From NCBI GenBank assembly GCA_947501695.1, contig CANMWO010000002.1:1-64000 (forward strand): DNA of 64,000 nucleotides. Direction: 5' to 3'. Positions 1 to 8,798 of this stretch are shown one piece after another (within the stretch, counting starts at the first letter, position 1; every line of letters starts with the position of its first letter). Under the pieces are notes generated by a model. The model was not told the DNA's origin, searched no databases, and saw only the letters and a program-made list of their open reading frames with translations. The stretch is from an uncultured Sphingomonadaceae bacterium. Lineage in GTDB: Bacteria; Pseudomonadota; Alphaproteobacteria; Sphingomonadales; Sphingomonadaceae. The translations under genes and the position numbers were made by a program.

Positions 1-138
1 ATAAGTCCGCCAATTGCCGTAATTGTAATTTTGATTGCTGCTATGGCCTTTTTGGCCTTTCAACGCCATTCCAATTCAAATGATCCTGCTTTGAACACGG
101 AACATTCCTCAAGAACAGCGGTTGGTGATACGAACTAG
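1..138 (+). CDS. C-terminal end of a membrane-anchored protein (partial)
   Basis: Frame 1 is open from the first base to a TAG at 136-138 and encodes 45 residues. The first 20 or so are strongly hydrophobic (Ile, Val, Ala, Leu, Phe) and look like a membrane helix. A short polar tail rich in Asn, Ser and Thr follows. The start lies outside the window, so family and function cannot be told. It could also be a short single-helix protein beginning at the ATG at 43, though no ribosome site was checked for that. It reads in the same direction as the small gene at 196. Confidence 0.45.
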   Translation: MSPPIAVIVILIAAMAFLAFQRHSNSNDPALNTEHSSRTAVGDTN

Positions 139-195
139 GGCATTGGCAACGTATTTCTGAGCAATCAGAACCATTAGTTTCAGAGGTAAAATCCG

Positions 196-357
196 ATGAA
201 TCCCGAACTAGAATATGATGAGGCGCGCTCTGGGAAAATTTTGATTCAACTTGAGAGTGCCTTGATTAACCTTGATAAGATTGACGCAAAGGTTGCCGCT
301 ATTCATGTCGATGCAGCTATTGTCAGCATATGTGAGAAATATGGATTATCACGATAA
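196..357 (+). CDS. Small hypothetical protein, 53 aa
   Basis: ATG at 196 is preceded by an AGAGG ribosome site at 182-186 and the frame runs to a TAA at 355-357. The protein is acidic at the N-terminus (MNPELEYDEARSG) and then predicted mostly helical, with alternating Leu/Ile/Ala positions (ILIQLESALINLDKID, VAAIHVDAAIVSI). There is no signal peptide or membrane helix. I do not recognise the family. It follows the partial gene by 57 bases in the same orientation, so the two may be cotranscribed. The good ribosome site and biased composition support a real gene. Its shortness is the main doubt. Confidence 0.5.
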   Translation: MNPELEYDEARSGKILIQLESALINLDKIDAKVAAIHVDAAIVSICEKYGLSR

Positions 358-676
358 GATTTAGCCGGTCGCTAGTGTCCGCTATTTGTACGTTTCTGCC
401 GTTAGGCATAGTGGTTTTCTACAACCGCTTCCGGCCCACCTTCAGCCATTATGGTGTAAGCGCAGCGAGTTCAGGCAATGGCCGCTTTTGGGAAGAAGTT
501 TCTTCCTTTGGAATGGCGATAATTGGGGCGCTTATCCGACGGACAACTTCCGTATTCCCTGTGTCTGCTTTTGCACCCAAAGCGGACACTAGGCATGTGA
601 CCGCTTTATCCCGAAAGCGGACACCAGAAACTGTCTCCGGCCAATCCCTACTTTGGCCCCGTAACTTACAAACGAT
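358..676. other. Gene-free stretch made of repeat remnants
   Basis: No credible gene is seen here. The stretch carries TAGTGTCCGCT at 373-383, a GGCCGCTTTTGGGAAG block near 480-495, and a clear copy of the palindromic repeat at 561-627. The open frames that cross it on the plus strand are translations of the repeat: the same peptide PVSAFAPKADT reappears at the second copy near 1250-1290. I read it as degenerate interspersed-repeat DNA between the small plus-strand gene and the minus-strand gene pair. Confidence 0.55.
561..627. repeat. Interspersed palindromic repeat, copy 1
   Basis: A hairpin at 561-590 has arms GTGTCTGCTTT and AAAGCGGACAC around a 7-base loop, with one mismatch in an 11-bp stem. 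A further half-arm, CCGAAAGCGGACACCAG, lies at 611-627. The same hairpin plus downstream half-arm occurs at 1256-1323, and a shorter form at 2049-2080. This looks like a REP/BIME-type element. No transposase is adjacent. Confidence 0.75.
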
Positions 677-928
677 CTAGTAGGGTAACTTCAATCCTTC
701 CTTCTTCAGAACATTCTCATAGTGGCTGCGAACATCAATCAATCTCTCCAAGATGAAGCTTAAACCCTCAGCTTTTTCTATCGGATCATTTTCTGACGCC
801 ACTTCCTCAAGCTCGCCTATTAAGATACTCAAGCTATCTCCTTGGAAAACTACACCAGGAAATTTACGTTCAGGCAATTGAACCACAGCGTAGTTAGTCG
901 GTTGGGAAAGCAATCTTACGTCGTTCAT
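677..928 (-). CDS. Small hypothetical protein, DUF6959-like, 83 aa
   Basis: The protein begins MNDVRLLSQPTNYAVVQLP and contains KFPGVVFQGDSLSIL, followed by a helical acidic region. From memory this resembles the small DUF6959 family, which has no established function; that assignment needs a profile search. I chose the ATG at 928 because GGAG lies about 8 bases upstream. A longer reading from a TTG at 964 overlaps the upstream gene. It is soluble, with no signal peptide. It lies 32 bases downstream of the 85-residue gene on the same strand, so the two probably form a small operon. Both sit between repeat copies, which fits acquired accessory DNA. Confidence 0.65.
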   Translation of the reverse strand: MNDVRLLSQPTNYAVVQLPERKFPGVVFQGDSLSILIGELEEVASENDPIEKAEGLSFILERLIDVRSHYENVLKKEGLKLPY

Positions 929-960
929 CTGGTTTCTCCGAGATTGATGAAAGTCATGGA

Positions 961-1218
961 TCAAACTGCGAGTTTTTCAGCGAGGGATTTTAAAATTACA
1001 TCGCCTTCAGCAGAAGTGGAAATCAGGCAAGGAGCATCCCATTCGTTTTGAAAAAGGAATCTGGCGTCACCAATCCAATATTCGACATACGTAGCGTGAC
1101 GTTTTCTGGTAGATTCTCCGTGGGTGCTTTGAATTGTCTGAACAACAGCAGGAAAATCAGATTCTTCAAACTCGAGAGACACGCGGCCATTATCATGCTC
1201 AAGCAGTGAAACTGTCAT
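961..1218 (-). CDS. Small hypothetical protein, 85 aa
   Basis: The frame starts at an ATG at 1218 and ends with TGA at 961-963. The protein is acidic and soluble (MTVSLLEHDNGRVSLEFEES) and contains YVEYWIGDARFLFQNEWDAPC, which suggests a beta-rich fold. I do not recognise a family. No strong ribosome site is visible before the ATG, so the start is less certain than the frame. It is the first gene of a probable two-gene unit with the DUF6959-like gene downstream. Small paired acidic proteins of this kind are sometimes immunity proteins, but no toxin gene is present here, so that remains speculation. Confidence 0.5.
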   Translation of the reverse strand: MTVSLLEHDNGRVSLEFEESDFPAVVQTIQSTHGESTRKRHATYVEYWIGDARFLFQNEWDAPCLISTSAEGDVILKSLAEKLAV

Positions 1219-1255
1219 GTTTATGGATTAGGACACCATTATCTGCTTGGCAACC

Positions 1256-1323
1256 AGTGTCCGCTTTTGCGCCCAAAGCGGACACTAGCTTCGTGGCAGC
1301 TTCATCCCGAAAGCGGACATTAG
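1256..1323. repeat. Interspersed palindromic repeat, copy 2
   Basis: This is the best copy. An 11-bp perfect stem GTGTCCGCTTT/AAAGCGGACAC encloses the 7-base loop TGCGCCC (1257-1285), and a half-arm CCCGAAAGCGGACATTAG follows at 1306-1323. It lies downstream of the methyltransferase gene stop and upstream of the 85-residue gene. Confidence 0.8.
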
Positions 1324-1346
1324 ATTGCTGAACTAGGGCGGTTTAC

Positions 1347-1946
1347 TTACCGCAATTGCTTGGTTGCGATGACGTAGACATGGGTTTCTGGATATTGATC
1401 AAGCTCCAAATGCATAAGCGCCAATCCATTATCCAACAGAATTTGGATGTTTGCAGTTATACCTATCGTGCTGTGATAAAAGGTGTCCCCGCGCCATTCG
1501 CTTGTGCCACCACCTGACCCATCACCAAAAGTATAAATTAGCACACCATCGTCATCCAGCAACTGACATAGCTTTTCGAGAACTGGCTTATGCATATCGA
1601 GCGGTAGATGAAAGATGCTATCCCAAGCCACAATGAAGTTGAACTTCTGTGACGTTTCCCACGAACAGATATCTTGATGAATGAAAACTTCTTGGGGGTG
1701 ATTGAGTGAAGCCAGTCGGATCATCTCTTCAGAGACATCCAGACCAGTAACTTTATATCCATTGGACTGCAAAATGCGAACAAACCGGCCACCTGCGCCA
1801 CATCCTACGTCAAGTGCCGTTCCACCTCCTGCAGTATAACCAACGGCCCTTTCAAATTGTTCCACTCCATAGCTGGATTCAATATGGCGATCATTCCACC
1901 ATTGCGCGATTTTATCATATTTTTCGCCAAGAACTGAAGGTTTCAT
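1347..1946 (-). CDS. Class I SAM-dependent methyltransferase
   Basis: The protein has the class I methyltransferase core: motif I ALDVGCGAGGRF at about residues 45-56, an acidic end of strand 2 (VTGLDVSEEM), motif II/III region FIHQDICSW, and FNFIVAWDSIFHLP for motif IV. This predicts S-adenosylmethionine binding. The substrate cannot be read from sequence. I start it at the ATG at 1946 (MKPSVLGEKYDKIAQWW), because homologues of this type usually begin near this Tyr-Asp-x-x-Ala segment and AAGG lies upstream. An ATG at 2003 in frame would add 19 residues but has no ribosome site. It is monocistronic, flanked on both sides by copies of the palindromic repeat. Confidence 0.8.
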   Translation of the reverse strand: MKPSVLGEKYDKIAQWWNDRHIESSYGVEQFERAVGYTAGGGTALDVGCGAGGRFVRILQSNGYKVTGLDVSEEMIRLASLNHPQEVFIHQDICSWETSQKFNFIVAWDSIFHLPLDMHKPVLEKLCQLLDDDGVLIYTFGDGSGGGTSEWRGDTFYHSTIGITANIQILLDNGLALMHLELDQYPETHVYVIATKQLR

Positions 1947-2048
1947 TATTCTGCCTTTTGGGGGATCGGGAAATGCATAATGAACTTTGATAACAATTTC
2001 CATTAGATGTTGAAGCGGAAACTCAGGACCGTCGTACGATGATTACCC

Positions 2049-2080
2049 AATGTCCGCTTTTGCGCCCATAGCGGACATTA
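2049..2080. repeat. Interspersed palindromic repeat, copy 3 (short form)
   Basis: The arms ATGTCCGCTTT and ATAGCGGACAT flank the loop TGCGCCC, with one mismatch relative to the perfect stem of copy 2. The downstream half-arm is absent. It sits between the methyltransferase and the acyl-CoA ligase, at the edge of the conserved gene block. Confidence 0.75.
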
Positions 2081-2106
2081 GCGGGGCATTGTTGCTCAGC
2101 AGCCCC

Positions 2107-3693
2107 TCAATTCACACCTCGGTCTTTACCCTCCCAATAAGGGGCGCGCAATTCGCGGCGTAGTATCTTGCCGCTCGCATTGCGGGGCAATTCCGGAATC
2201 ACATCGACCGATTTCGGTACCTTGAACCCGGCAATCCGCTCTCTCGCCCAGCTTATCACGCTATCCGCATCAATTTCGCCTGCATCGGGCTTGGGAGAGA
2301 CAACCGCTTTTACCGCTTCGCCCCATTTCTCATCGGGGATGCCGATGACCGCGACTTCATTGACTTGCGGGTGGCCGAAAATCGCGTTTTCAACTTCTGC
2401 GGGATAGACATTTTCACCGCCGGAGATGATCATGTCCTTGACCCGGTCCTTGATGTAGAAATAGCCGTCTTCATCCATGATTGCGGCATCGCCGGTATAG
2501 AGCCAGCCATCGGCGTCAACGGTCTCGGCAGTCTTTACCGGATTATCAAAATAATGCAGCATGTTAAGGCCGGATCGCGTCGCGATCTCTCCGATGGTGT
2601 TCGGTGGCACTTCATTATGCTGCTCGTCAACAATGCGTATTTCGACGCCGGGCAGCGGGATGCCGATACCGCGCATCCGCTCGTTACCGGCCGGATCATG
2701 ATCCTCGGGTGGCAGGATGCAAACGGTGCCGGTAGTTTCGGTCATCCCATATTGCTGGCAGAACAGCGCCTGCGGCATCGTCTGGATACACTGGCGTAGC
2801 AACTCCAGCGGAATTGGCGCAGCGCCATAGGTGACGGAGCGTATGCTGGAGAAATCCGTATCCTTGGCACGCGGCCAATTGACCAGCATTTGCAGCGCGG
2901 TCGGCACGAGGAAAAATTGGTTCAGCCCCTTGTCCACGCAATCGAGCACGCTGTCGGGATGAAATTCGGGAATGACCATCATGGTGGCCCCGTTGTAAAA
3001 GGCGATCGGGCCAATGCCGGATCCGGCAATATGCGCGCAGGGCATCACCGCCAACGTGCTGTCATCCGGTCCGATATCAATCCACGCATGTTCCGGCTTA
3101 TTCTCCACCAGCGGGCGCATTTTGAACAGGTTATCATTGGTGAGTACCACGCCCTTTGGATTGCCGGTGGTGCCGGATGTGTAGAGTTGCAACACGCCCT
3201 CTGCCGGATTGGTTTCGGGCAAGTCGCCGGGCTGGGTCTTGACCAACCATTCATCAAGCGCTTCCATGCCGTCCGCTTTGCCCGCGACCAATATAGTTTT
3301 AACAGTGCCCGTTTCGGCCGCAGCCTGTTTCGCGGTTTCGGCAAATTCCGGTTCGCAAATAACCATCACTGCCCGTGAATCTTTCAATACATAGGCAACT
3401 TCCGGTGCTGCAAGTCGCCATCCAATCGGTGCGATGACCGCGCCTGCGCGGCTAGCGGCAGCAAATAGTGTGAAATACAGCGCGCTATTCTTGCCAAGCC
3501 AGCAGATGCGATCGCCTTTATTGAGGCCAGAACCGGTAAAGGCTCGTGCATAATCGGTGACAATCCGGTCAAGCTCCGCATAGGTCAGCACCCCCGCCGC
3601 ATCGTCCAGCGCGATATTGTCTGGCAGGCGCTCTGCCCAATAGGCGATGGATGATCCCATACACCGGCGCATTTCTGGCCCTTCGTTAGACAT
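2107..3693 (-). CDS. Acyl-CoA synthetase (AMP-forming), fatty acid-CoA ligase-like
   Basis: This is an ANL-superfamily adenylating enzyme of 528 residues, the usual size. It carries the P-loop-like motif YTSGTTGNPKGV at about 171-182, the QYGMTETTG motif, the YTGDAA motif, the hinge region KDRVKDMIISGGENVYP, and a C-terminal NASGKILRREL with the catalytic Lys. It would activate a carboxylic acid to an acyl-adenylate and then to the CoA thioester. Chain length or aromatic preference cannot be judged. I chose the ATG at 3693 because AAGGAG lies 7-8 bases upstream; an in-frame ATG at 3717 lacks this. It appears to be transcribed alone, divergent from nothing and followed by repeat DNA. Confidence 0.88.
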   Translation of the reverse strand: MSNEGPEMRRCMGSSIAYWAERLPDNIALDDAAGVLTYAELDRIVTDYARAFTGSGLNKGDRICWLGKNSALYFTLFAAASRAGAVIAPIGWRLAAPEVAYVLKDSRAVMVICEPEFAETAKQAAAETGTVKTILVAGKADGMEALDEWLVKTQPGDLPETNPAEGVLQLYTSGTTGNPKGVVLTNDNLFKMRPLVENKPEHAWIDIGPDDSTLAVMPCAHIAGSGIGPIAFYNGATMMVIPEFHPDSVLDCVDKGLNQFFLVPTALQMLVNWPRAKDTDFSSIRSVTYGAAPIPLELLRQCIQTMPQALFCQQYGMTETTGTVCILPPEDHDPAGNERMRGIGIPLPGVEIRIVDEQHNEVPPNTIGEIATRSGLNMLHYFDNPVKTAETVDADGWLYTGDAAIMDEDGYFYIKDRVKDMIISGGENVYPAEVENAIFGHPQVNEVAVIGIPDEKWGEAVKAVVSPKPDAGEIDADSVISWARERIAGFKVPKSVDVIPELPRNASGKILRRELRAPYWEGKDRGVN

Positions 3694-3758
3694 GCCCACT
3701 CCTTGCTTATTTTTCACGACATTAAGCGGTCGCTTAAATCAAGGCAAGAGGATTGGCG

Positions 3759-4406
3759 CTATGTCCGGCGGTAGAGAAGGGACAGGTTATTGGCTGGCAT
3801 TTCAATCAGATCGGTCCGGATGAAACCGTTTTTGTCGGCCAGCCCGTCCATGTCGTCAACCTCGCGGATGCCCCATCGCAAGTCGCGGCTTTTCAGACTG
3901 TGGTCAAAGTCGCGATTGCCTTGGGCTGTCGGCGCATCGCCTCGGAAATAGGGTCCGTAGAGAAAAAAACTGCTGCCCGGTTCCAACAGTTTCGCCGCTT
4001 TGTCAAACAGGCCAATAGAAGCCTCCCACGGCGCTATATGCACCATGTTGATGCACAGGATTGCTGCGGGCTTATCTATATCCCAAGCAGGAGTAAGCGC
4101 ATCAAGTTGAAGCGGCGGCAATACGTTGCTGGTCCCTGCACGATGGGACCATGCCGCTATGGATCGACAGCCTTCCGGATCGGGATCGCTGGGTTGCCAT
4201 GTCAGATCCGGGAACTTCTCGCTGAAATAAACCGCATGTTCACCGGTACCACTGGCAATTTCCAGCACCGTGCCACTGTCAGGCAAGACATCTTGCAGCA
4301 CCGCAACAATCGCATCGCGGTTGCGCAAAGTGGCTGGCGCATGTTTTTCATCCTCCGGACCGGCTTGGTCGCGGAACCATGGAGTGGAATCGCCTTTATT
4401 GGTCAT
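3759..4406 (-). CDS. DUF938 family protein (SAM methyltransferase fold)
   Basis: The 215-residue protein begins with a segment typical of DUF938: an acidic N-terminus, then ENDEKHAPATLRNRDAI-like sequence, a SAM-binding motif VLEIASGTGEHAVYF near residue 48, and WQPSDPDPEGCRSI. The C-terminal half contains FFLYGPYFRG and HSLKSRDLRWGIRE, also characteristic. The fold predicts SAM binding, but no substrate is established for this family. Its start overlaps the end of the transporter gene by 11 bases on the same strand, so the two are probably cotranslated. No functional link between them is evident. Confidence 0.85.
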   Translation of the reverse strand: MTNKGDSTPWFRDQAGPEDEKHAPATLRNRDAIVAVLQDVLPDSGTVLEIASGTGEHAVYFSEKFPDLTWQPSDPDPEGCRSIAAWSHRAGTSNVLPPLQLDALTPAWDIDKPAAILCINMVHIAPWEASIGLFDKAAKLLEPGSSFFLYGPYFRGDAPTAQGNRDFDHSLKSRDLRWGIREVDDMDGLADKNGFIRTDLIEMPANNLSLLYRRT

Positions 4407-5382
4407 TCAGATGCTCTTCCGTTTGTTGACGCCGCCAAATCGCGGCCAGAAAACTGCCGATCACAACATGATAGACGGCCGATATTGCGCTGGGAACCGG
4501 TGCGAGAGCGGCCTGCATTGGCGTCGCAAATTGCGCGGCAAAAGTAGGCGTTGAGGCGAGACTGGAACCAAGGCCGCTATTTTGCATACCCACTTCGATA
4601 CTGATCGTCCGGCGCTCGCTCACACCGAAACCCATCAGCTTGGTCATCACATAGCCCAGACTGAAGCCAAAGGCATGGAGCAGCAGCACCGCCAGCATCA
4701 GGATACCGAAATGCTCCTGAATCAGCGCCTTTGAATTTGCGATGATAGCGCCAACAATGAGAACAACCACGATCACCGATGCTAGCGGAGAGAAAATCGC
4801 GATCTTTTCTGTCGCTTTGGGGAAATAGCGGTTGAGCAGGACGCCAGCAACGACAGGTATCAATACGATCGACACCATGTTGACGAACAGGTTCCACTGG
4901 TCAATCTCCACATATTTATCAGCAAGAAAACCTGTTAGCAGCGGCGTCGCAACAACGGCGACCAGCGTTGAGGCCATGGTCATGGTGACCGACAGCGCCA
5001 GATTGGCATTGGCGAGATAGGCAACCACATTGGATGCCGTGCCACCGGGGCAACAAGATACCAGGATCAAACCAACCGCCAGCCCCGTTTCCAAATTGGT
5101 CAGCATCGCAATGGCAATCCCGGCGAGCGGCATCACCGTAAATTGCAAAACCACGCCCGCACCGACGCATTTTGGAATTTTTGCAATCCGTTTGAAATCA
5201 TCAAACGAAAGGGTAAGCCCCATACCAAGCATGATAAGCCCCAGCATGACACTGATCATCGATTGCCCCAGCGGCCGGAACCGCCCATCAACAACCCACA
5301 AAAAATGCTCCGGAATAAACCACGCCCAAGCTGTGCCGAGGACAGTCCACAGCGCAAACAGGTTCGTTAAGCGCTGTATCAT
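4396..5382 (-). CDS. Bile acid:sodium symporter (BASS) family transporter
   Basis: This is a 328-residue polytopic inner-membrane protein with about nine to ten hydrophobic segments. Family features include GMGLTLSFDDFKRI, the VGLILVSCCPGGTASNVVAYLA segment (the conserved Cys-Pro-Gly-Gly region that forms the unwound helix and Na+ site) and VGMQNSGLGSSLA. BASS members carry organic anions with sodium. Bacterial members move substrates such as pantoate or keto acids, so the actual substrate is open. GGGGGAGG lies directly before the ATG at 5382. The DUF938 gene follows with overlap. Confidence 0.88.
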   Translation of the reverse strand: MIQRLTNLFALWTVLGTAWAWFIPEHFLWVVDGRFRPLGQSMISVMLGLIMLGMGLTLSFDDFKRIAKIPKCVGAGVVLQFTVMPLAGIAIAMLTNLETGLAVGLILVSCCPGGTASNVVAYLANANLALSVTMTMASTLVAVVATPLLTGFLADKYVEIDQWNLFVNMVSIVLIPVVAGVLLNRYFPKATEKIAIFSPLASVIVVVLIVGAIIANSKALIQEHFGILMLAVLLLHAFGFSLGYVMTKLMGFGVSERRTISIEVGMQNSGLGSSLASTPTFAAQFATPMQAALAPVPSAISAVYHVVIGSFLAAIWRRQQTEEHLNDQ

Positions 5383-5414
5383 TTGCCTCCCCCAAATCGG
5401 CGTGCAGTCAGCCT

Positions 5415-6998
5415 TTACTCGGCTGCTTCAGCATATTCCTCCGGTTCTTGCCAGACCAAAATCGGTTTGCGCGCCGCCTGTGTCTCGTCCAGCCGACGGC
5501 GCGGGGCAAAATGGGGTGCTGATTTGAGAAGCTCGTCACCGGCTTTCGCCCGCTCTGCCACCGAACGCAGTGCACCGAGAAACTGGTCGATCGCTGCCTT
5601 GCTTTCGGTTTCCGTGGGTTCCACCAGCATCGCGCCGTGGACAACCAGCGGGAAATACATGGTCATCGGGTGATAACCCTCGTCAATCAGGCCCTTGGCG
5701 AGATCAAGTGTAGTCAACCCGTTGGCAAAACCATTGTCCGAGAACAAGGCTTCATGCATGCACGGGCCAGATTTGGCGAACGGTGCGTCAAGCACATCTT
5801 CCAGACTGCGCAGGACATAATTGGCGTTCAGTACGGCGTCCTCGGCCACCTGTTTCAGGCCATCCGCGCCATGGCTCAGCATATATGTGAGTGCTCGCGT
5901 AAACATACCCATCTGGCCATGGAACGCGACCATGCGGCCAAAGCTGCTTTCATGTTGGTCTTCCGCTGTTTCTTCTTCGACAAGATGGAAATGGCCGTCG
6001 TCTGATTTATCTACAAACGGCAGCGGCGCGAAAGGCGCAAGCGCATCGGAAAAAACGACGGGTCCGGAACCGGGACCACCACCACCATGCGGCGTGGAAA
6101 AGGTTTTGTGCAAATTGATATGCATCGCATCAATGCCCAAATCACCAGGACGTACACGGCCAACAATCGCGTTGAAATTCGCGCCGTCGCAATAGACCAA
6201 ACCGCCCGCTTCATGGACGGCATCGGAAATGGATTTCATATCCGGCTCGAACAGCCCGCAAGTATTGGGATTGGTAATCATCACACCAGCGACGTCAGGA
6301 CCGAGGCGCGCTTTCAGTGCGTCAAGATCGACACGTCCATCAGTGTTGGCGGGAATATCTTCAACCTTATAGCCTGCAAAAGCAGCGGTCGCAGGATTAG
6401 TTCCATGAGCGCTTTCGGGCACAAGGATCACTTCCCGCGCATCTCCGCGTGCTTCGAGTGCCGACCGGATCGCAAGTATACCGCAAAGCTCGCCATGCGC
6501 TCCAGCCTTGGGACTCATCGCCACTGCGGGCATACCGGTTAGTGTTTTGAGCCATTCCGCGAGCTGATAAATGGTTTCCAGCGCGCCTTGGACACTATCC
6601 ACGGGCTGCAATGGATGAATGTCGGAAAAGCCTTTCAGTCGCGCCATTTTCTCGTTGAGCCGCGGGTTATGTTTCATCGTACAGCTGCCCAAGGGGAACA
6701 GGCCGACATCAATGGCATAGTTCTGGCGGCTCAATCGAGTGTAATGGCGTACGGCTTCCGCTTCGGAGAGGCCGGGAATGCCGATTGCTTCATCGCGATC
6801 GAGACCGCCTAAACGGCTTTCCACGGCTGGTGCTTGGGGCAAATCAACCCCACTGCGGTCCGGTGATCCGGTTTCAAATATCAGCGGCTCATCAACCATC
6901 AAAGCACGGTTTCCGGTATGGGTCTTAAGCGCACCCTGCGCTGGCGTGGGTATGTTCTCATCCTGTTTGGTCGGACGGCCCTCGGTCAGCATGTTCAT
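5415..6998 (-). CDS. gcvPB: Glycine dehydrogenase (decarboxylating), subunit 2
   Basis: This is the beta part of the split P-protein of the glycine cleavage system. With GcvPA it decarboxylates glycine using pyridoxal phosphate and passes the aminomethyl group to the lipoyl arm of GcvH. The PLP Lys is in [17 protein letters not shown] (about K298). The Gly-rich loop, the [11 protein letters not shown] segment and CDGANFNA are all conserved. Its ATG at 6998 overlaps the TGA of gcvPA (ATGA) behind a GAAGGAG ribosome site, so the subunits are translationally coupled. At 527 residues it is the normal length. It is the last gene of the riboswitch-controlled operon. Confidence 0.95.
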   Translation of the reverse strand: MNMLTEGRPTKQDENIPTPAQGALKTHTGNRALMVDEPLIFETGSPDRSGVDLPQAPAVESRLGGLDRDEAIGIPGLSEAEAVRHYTRLSRQNYAIDVGLFPLGSCTMKHNPRLNEKMARLKGFSDIHPLQPVDSVQGALETIYQLAEWLKTLTGMPAVAMSPKAGAHGELCGILAIRSALEARGDAREVILVPESAHGTNPATAAFAGYKVEDIPANTDGRVDLDALKARLGPDVAGVMITNPNTCGLFEPDMKSISDAVHEAGGLVYCDGANFNAIVGRVRPGDLGIDAMHINLHKTFSTPHGGGGPGSGPVVFSDALAPFAPLPFVDKSDDGHFHLVEEETAEDQHESSFGRMVAFHGQMGMFTRALTYMLSHGADGLKQVAEDAVLNANYVLRSLEDVLDAPFAKSGPCMHEALFSDNGFANGLTTLDLAKGLIDEGYHPMTMYFPLVVHGAMLVEPTETESKAAIDQFLGALRSVAERAKAGDELLKSAPHFAPRRRLDETQAARKPILVWQEPEEYAEAAE

Positions 6999-8353
6999 GC
7001 CAATTCTCCTTCCAGAGCCGTTGCTAGCGCTTCGACATCCTCATCGCTGGTCGTCTCTGTCACTGCAACGATCAAACCGTGGGCCAGTTCGCCTGCATCG
7101 GGATAAAGGCGGCCTAAAGAGACACCGGCGAGGATTTTCTGATCCGCCAGCTTGCGAACAATCGGTCGTGTATCTTTATCAAGAATTAAAGTGAACTCGT
7201 TGAAAAAACTGTCATTTAGCAATGAAATACCATTTATCTCGGCCAGACGATCTGCCGCGACAACCGCTTTTCTATGATTCAACATCGCCAGCTCTCGGAG
7301 ACCTTTTTCTCCCAGCAACGTCATGTGAGCAGTAAAGGCCAGCGCGCATAATCCGCTATTGGTGCAGATATTCGACGTCGCTTTCTCGCGGCGAATATGC
7401 TGTTCGCGGGTCGATAACGTGAGCACGAAACCGCGCTTACCTTCTGCATCAACCGTCTCACCACAAAGCCGTCCCGGCATCTGGCGCACATATTTTTGTT
7501 TGCAACCGAATAGGCCAACATAAGGTCCGCCAAATTGCAGGCCAACGCCTAGCGATTGACCTTCTCCGACAACAATATCAGCGCCCATTTGACCGGGAGA
7601 ATTAATCGCGCCCAGTGCAACAGGTTCTGTCACAACAGCGATCAACAAGGCTTTGTGACTATGCGCTTTTTCGGCCAGCGCAGACATGTCGGATATGCGT
7701 CCCAAGATATCGGGATATTGCACCACCACACAGCTGGTTTCGTCGTCAATCTGGTCGAGCAAATTCGCGCCGTCAGTCGCCGCTTCCAATACCGGTGCTT
7801 CGCTAACCAGTTGATCCTTGGTAAAGCGCGCCATCGTCTTCGCCACCGACACATAATGTGGGTGCAAGCCAGAGGATAGAACCGCCTTGCCGCGTTTGGT
7901 AATCCGCCGCGCCATGACAATCGCTTCCCAGCAAGCGGTCGAGCCATCATACATGGAGGCGTTAGCGACATCGACACCGAACAAGCGCGCAACCTGCGTC
8001 TGGAATTCAAACAAGGTTTGCAACGTGCCCTGTGCAATTTCCGGCTGATACGGAGTATAAGCAGTCAGAAACTCACCGCGCTGGATGATATGGTCAACAC
8101 TGGCGGGAACATGATGGCGATAGGCCCCTGCCCCGAGGAAGAACGGCATATCGCCGGCGGCCGAATTATTCTTCGCCAGTTTCTTCATATGCGCCTCGAC
8201 CGCCATTTCCCCGGCATGCATCGGCAAATCACGGATTGGACCGTCGAGTTGCACTTCCTTGGGCACATCGACGAACAGATCGTCGACGGAGCTGGCACCA
8301 ATAGTCGCCAACATGTCCTGCCGATCATTGGGGGTTAGCGGTAAATAGCGCAT
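6995..8353 (-). CDS. gcvPA: Glycine dehydrogenase (decarboxylating), subunit 1
   Basis: This is the alpha part of the split P-protein, 452 residues. It begins [19 protein letters not shown], then [19 protein letters not shown] and the family signature [19 protein letters not shown], followed by [20 protein letters not shown]-like sequence. It dimerises with GcvPB to form the active decarboxylase; this half contributes to cofactor and subunit contacts but lacks the PLP lysine. It follows gcvH after 51 bases and overlaps gcvPB by four. Split P-proteins are usual in many alphaproteobacteria. Confidence 0.95.
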   Translation of the reverse strand: MRYLPLTPNDRQDMLATIGASSVDDLFVDVPKEVQLDGPIRDLPMHAGEMAVEAHMKKLAKNNSAAGDMPFFLGAGAYRHHVPASVDHIIQRGEFLTAYTPYQPEIAQGTLQTLFEFQTQVARLFGVDVANASMYDGSTACWEAIVMARRITKRGKAVLSSGLHPHYVSVAKTMARFTKDQLVSEAPVLEAATDGANLLDQIDDETSCVVVQYPDILGRISDMSALAEKAHSHKALLIAVVTEPVALGAINSPGQMGADIVVGEGQSLGVGLQFGGPYVGLFGCKQKYVRQMPGRLCGETVDAEGKRGFVLTLSTREQHIRREKATSNICTNSGLCALAFTAHMTLLGEKGLRELAMLNHRKAVVAADRLAEINGISLLNDSFFNEFTLILDKDTRPIVRKLADQKILAGVSLGRLYPDAGELAHGLIVAVTETTSDEDVEALATALEGELA

Positions 8354-8375
8354 TTTTTATTCCTTCTTTCACCTC

Positions 8376-8393
8376 CCTCCCCGAAAAGGGAGG
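8376..8393 (-). other. Small hairpin in the gcvH-gcvPA spacer
   Basis: CCTCCC at 8376-8381 and GGGAGG at 8388-8393 form a 6-bp GC stem with a 6-base loop, in the only sizeable spacer within the gcv operon. It lacks a following U-tract, so a processing or transcript-stabilising role is more likely than termination. That role is inference. Confidence 0.35.
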
Positions 8394-8404
8394 AGTGTAT
8401 AGCT

Positions 8405-8776
8405 TTAGAGGTCGGCAACGAAAGCCTTGTAAGCCTTCTCATCCATCAAATCACCGAGCTCATCTGTGTCGGACAGGGTCAGCCGGAAAAACCAGCCATC
8501 TTCTTCCGCAGAATTGTTCACCAACGCGGGTTCATCTTCGAGCGCTTCATTGACTTCAATGACTGTCCCGGAAACCGCAGCATAAACGTCTGAAGCCGCC
8601 TTCACTGATTCAACGACAGCTGCATCATCACCTTGCCCGAGTTCCGCTCCAACTTCGGGCGTTTCAACAAATACGATGTCGCCAAGCTGCTCTTGCGCGT
8701 AATCGGTGATTCCAACGGTGGCTGTTTCGCCCTCGACGTCGACCCATTCGTGCTCATCGGTAAAATATCGGCTCAT
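8405..8776 (-). CDS. gcvH: Glycine cleavage system H protein
   Basis: This is a lipoyl carrier protein of 123 residues. It shuttles the aminomethyl intermediate from the P-protein to GcvT and the reduced dihydrolipoyl arm to lipoamide dehydrogenase. The lipoylated Lys is in [14 protein letters not shown] (about K59), with the classic TDEHEWV start and a C-terminal [11 protein letters not shown] chose the ATG at 8776 ([11 protein letters not shown]) because AGAGGA lies upstream. A longer in-frame reading adds 20 residues with no family match. It follows gcvT by 22 bases. Confidence 0.95.
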   Translation of the reverse strand: MSRYFTDEHEWVDVEGETATVGITDYAQEQLGDIVFVETPEVGAELGQGDDAAVVESVKAASDVYAAVSGTVIEVNEALEDEPALVNNSAEEDGWFFRLTLSDTDELGDLMDEKAYKAFVADL

Positions 8777-8798
8777 AGTCTCGTCCTCTTCCCTCGTG

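Noticed and set aside
375-680. Plus-strand open frame of 101 residues
   Set aside because: It translates the palindromic repeat; the same peptide PVSAFAPKADT appears at the second repeat copy (near 1250-1290), which marks both as non-coding.
3753-4547. Plus-strand open frame of 264 residues
   Set aside because: It is antisense to the DUF938 gene and the end of the transporter gene, with no domain signature.
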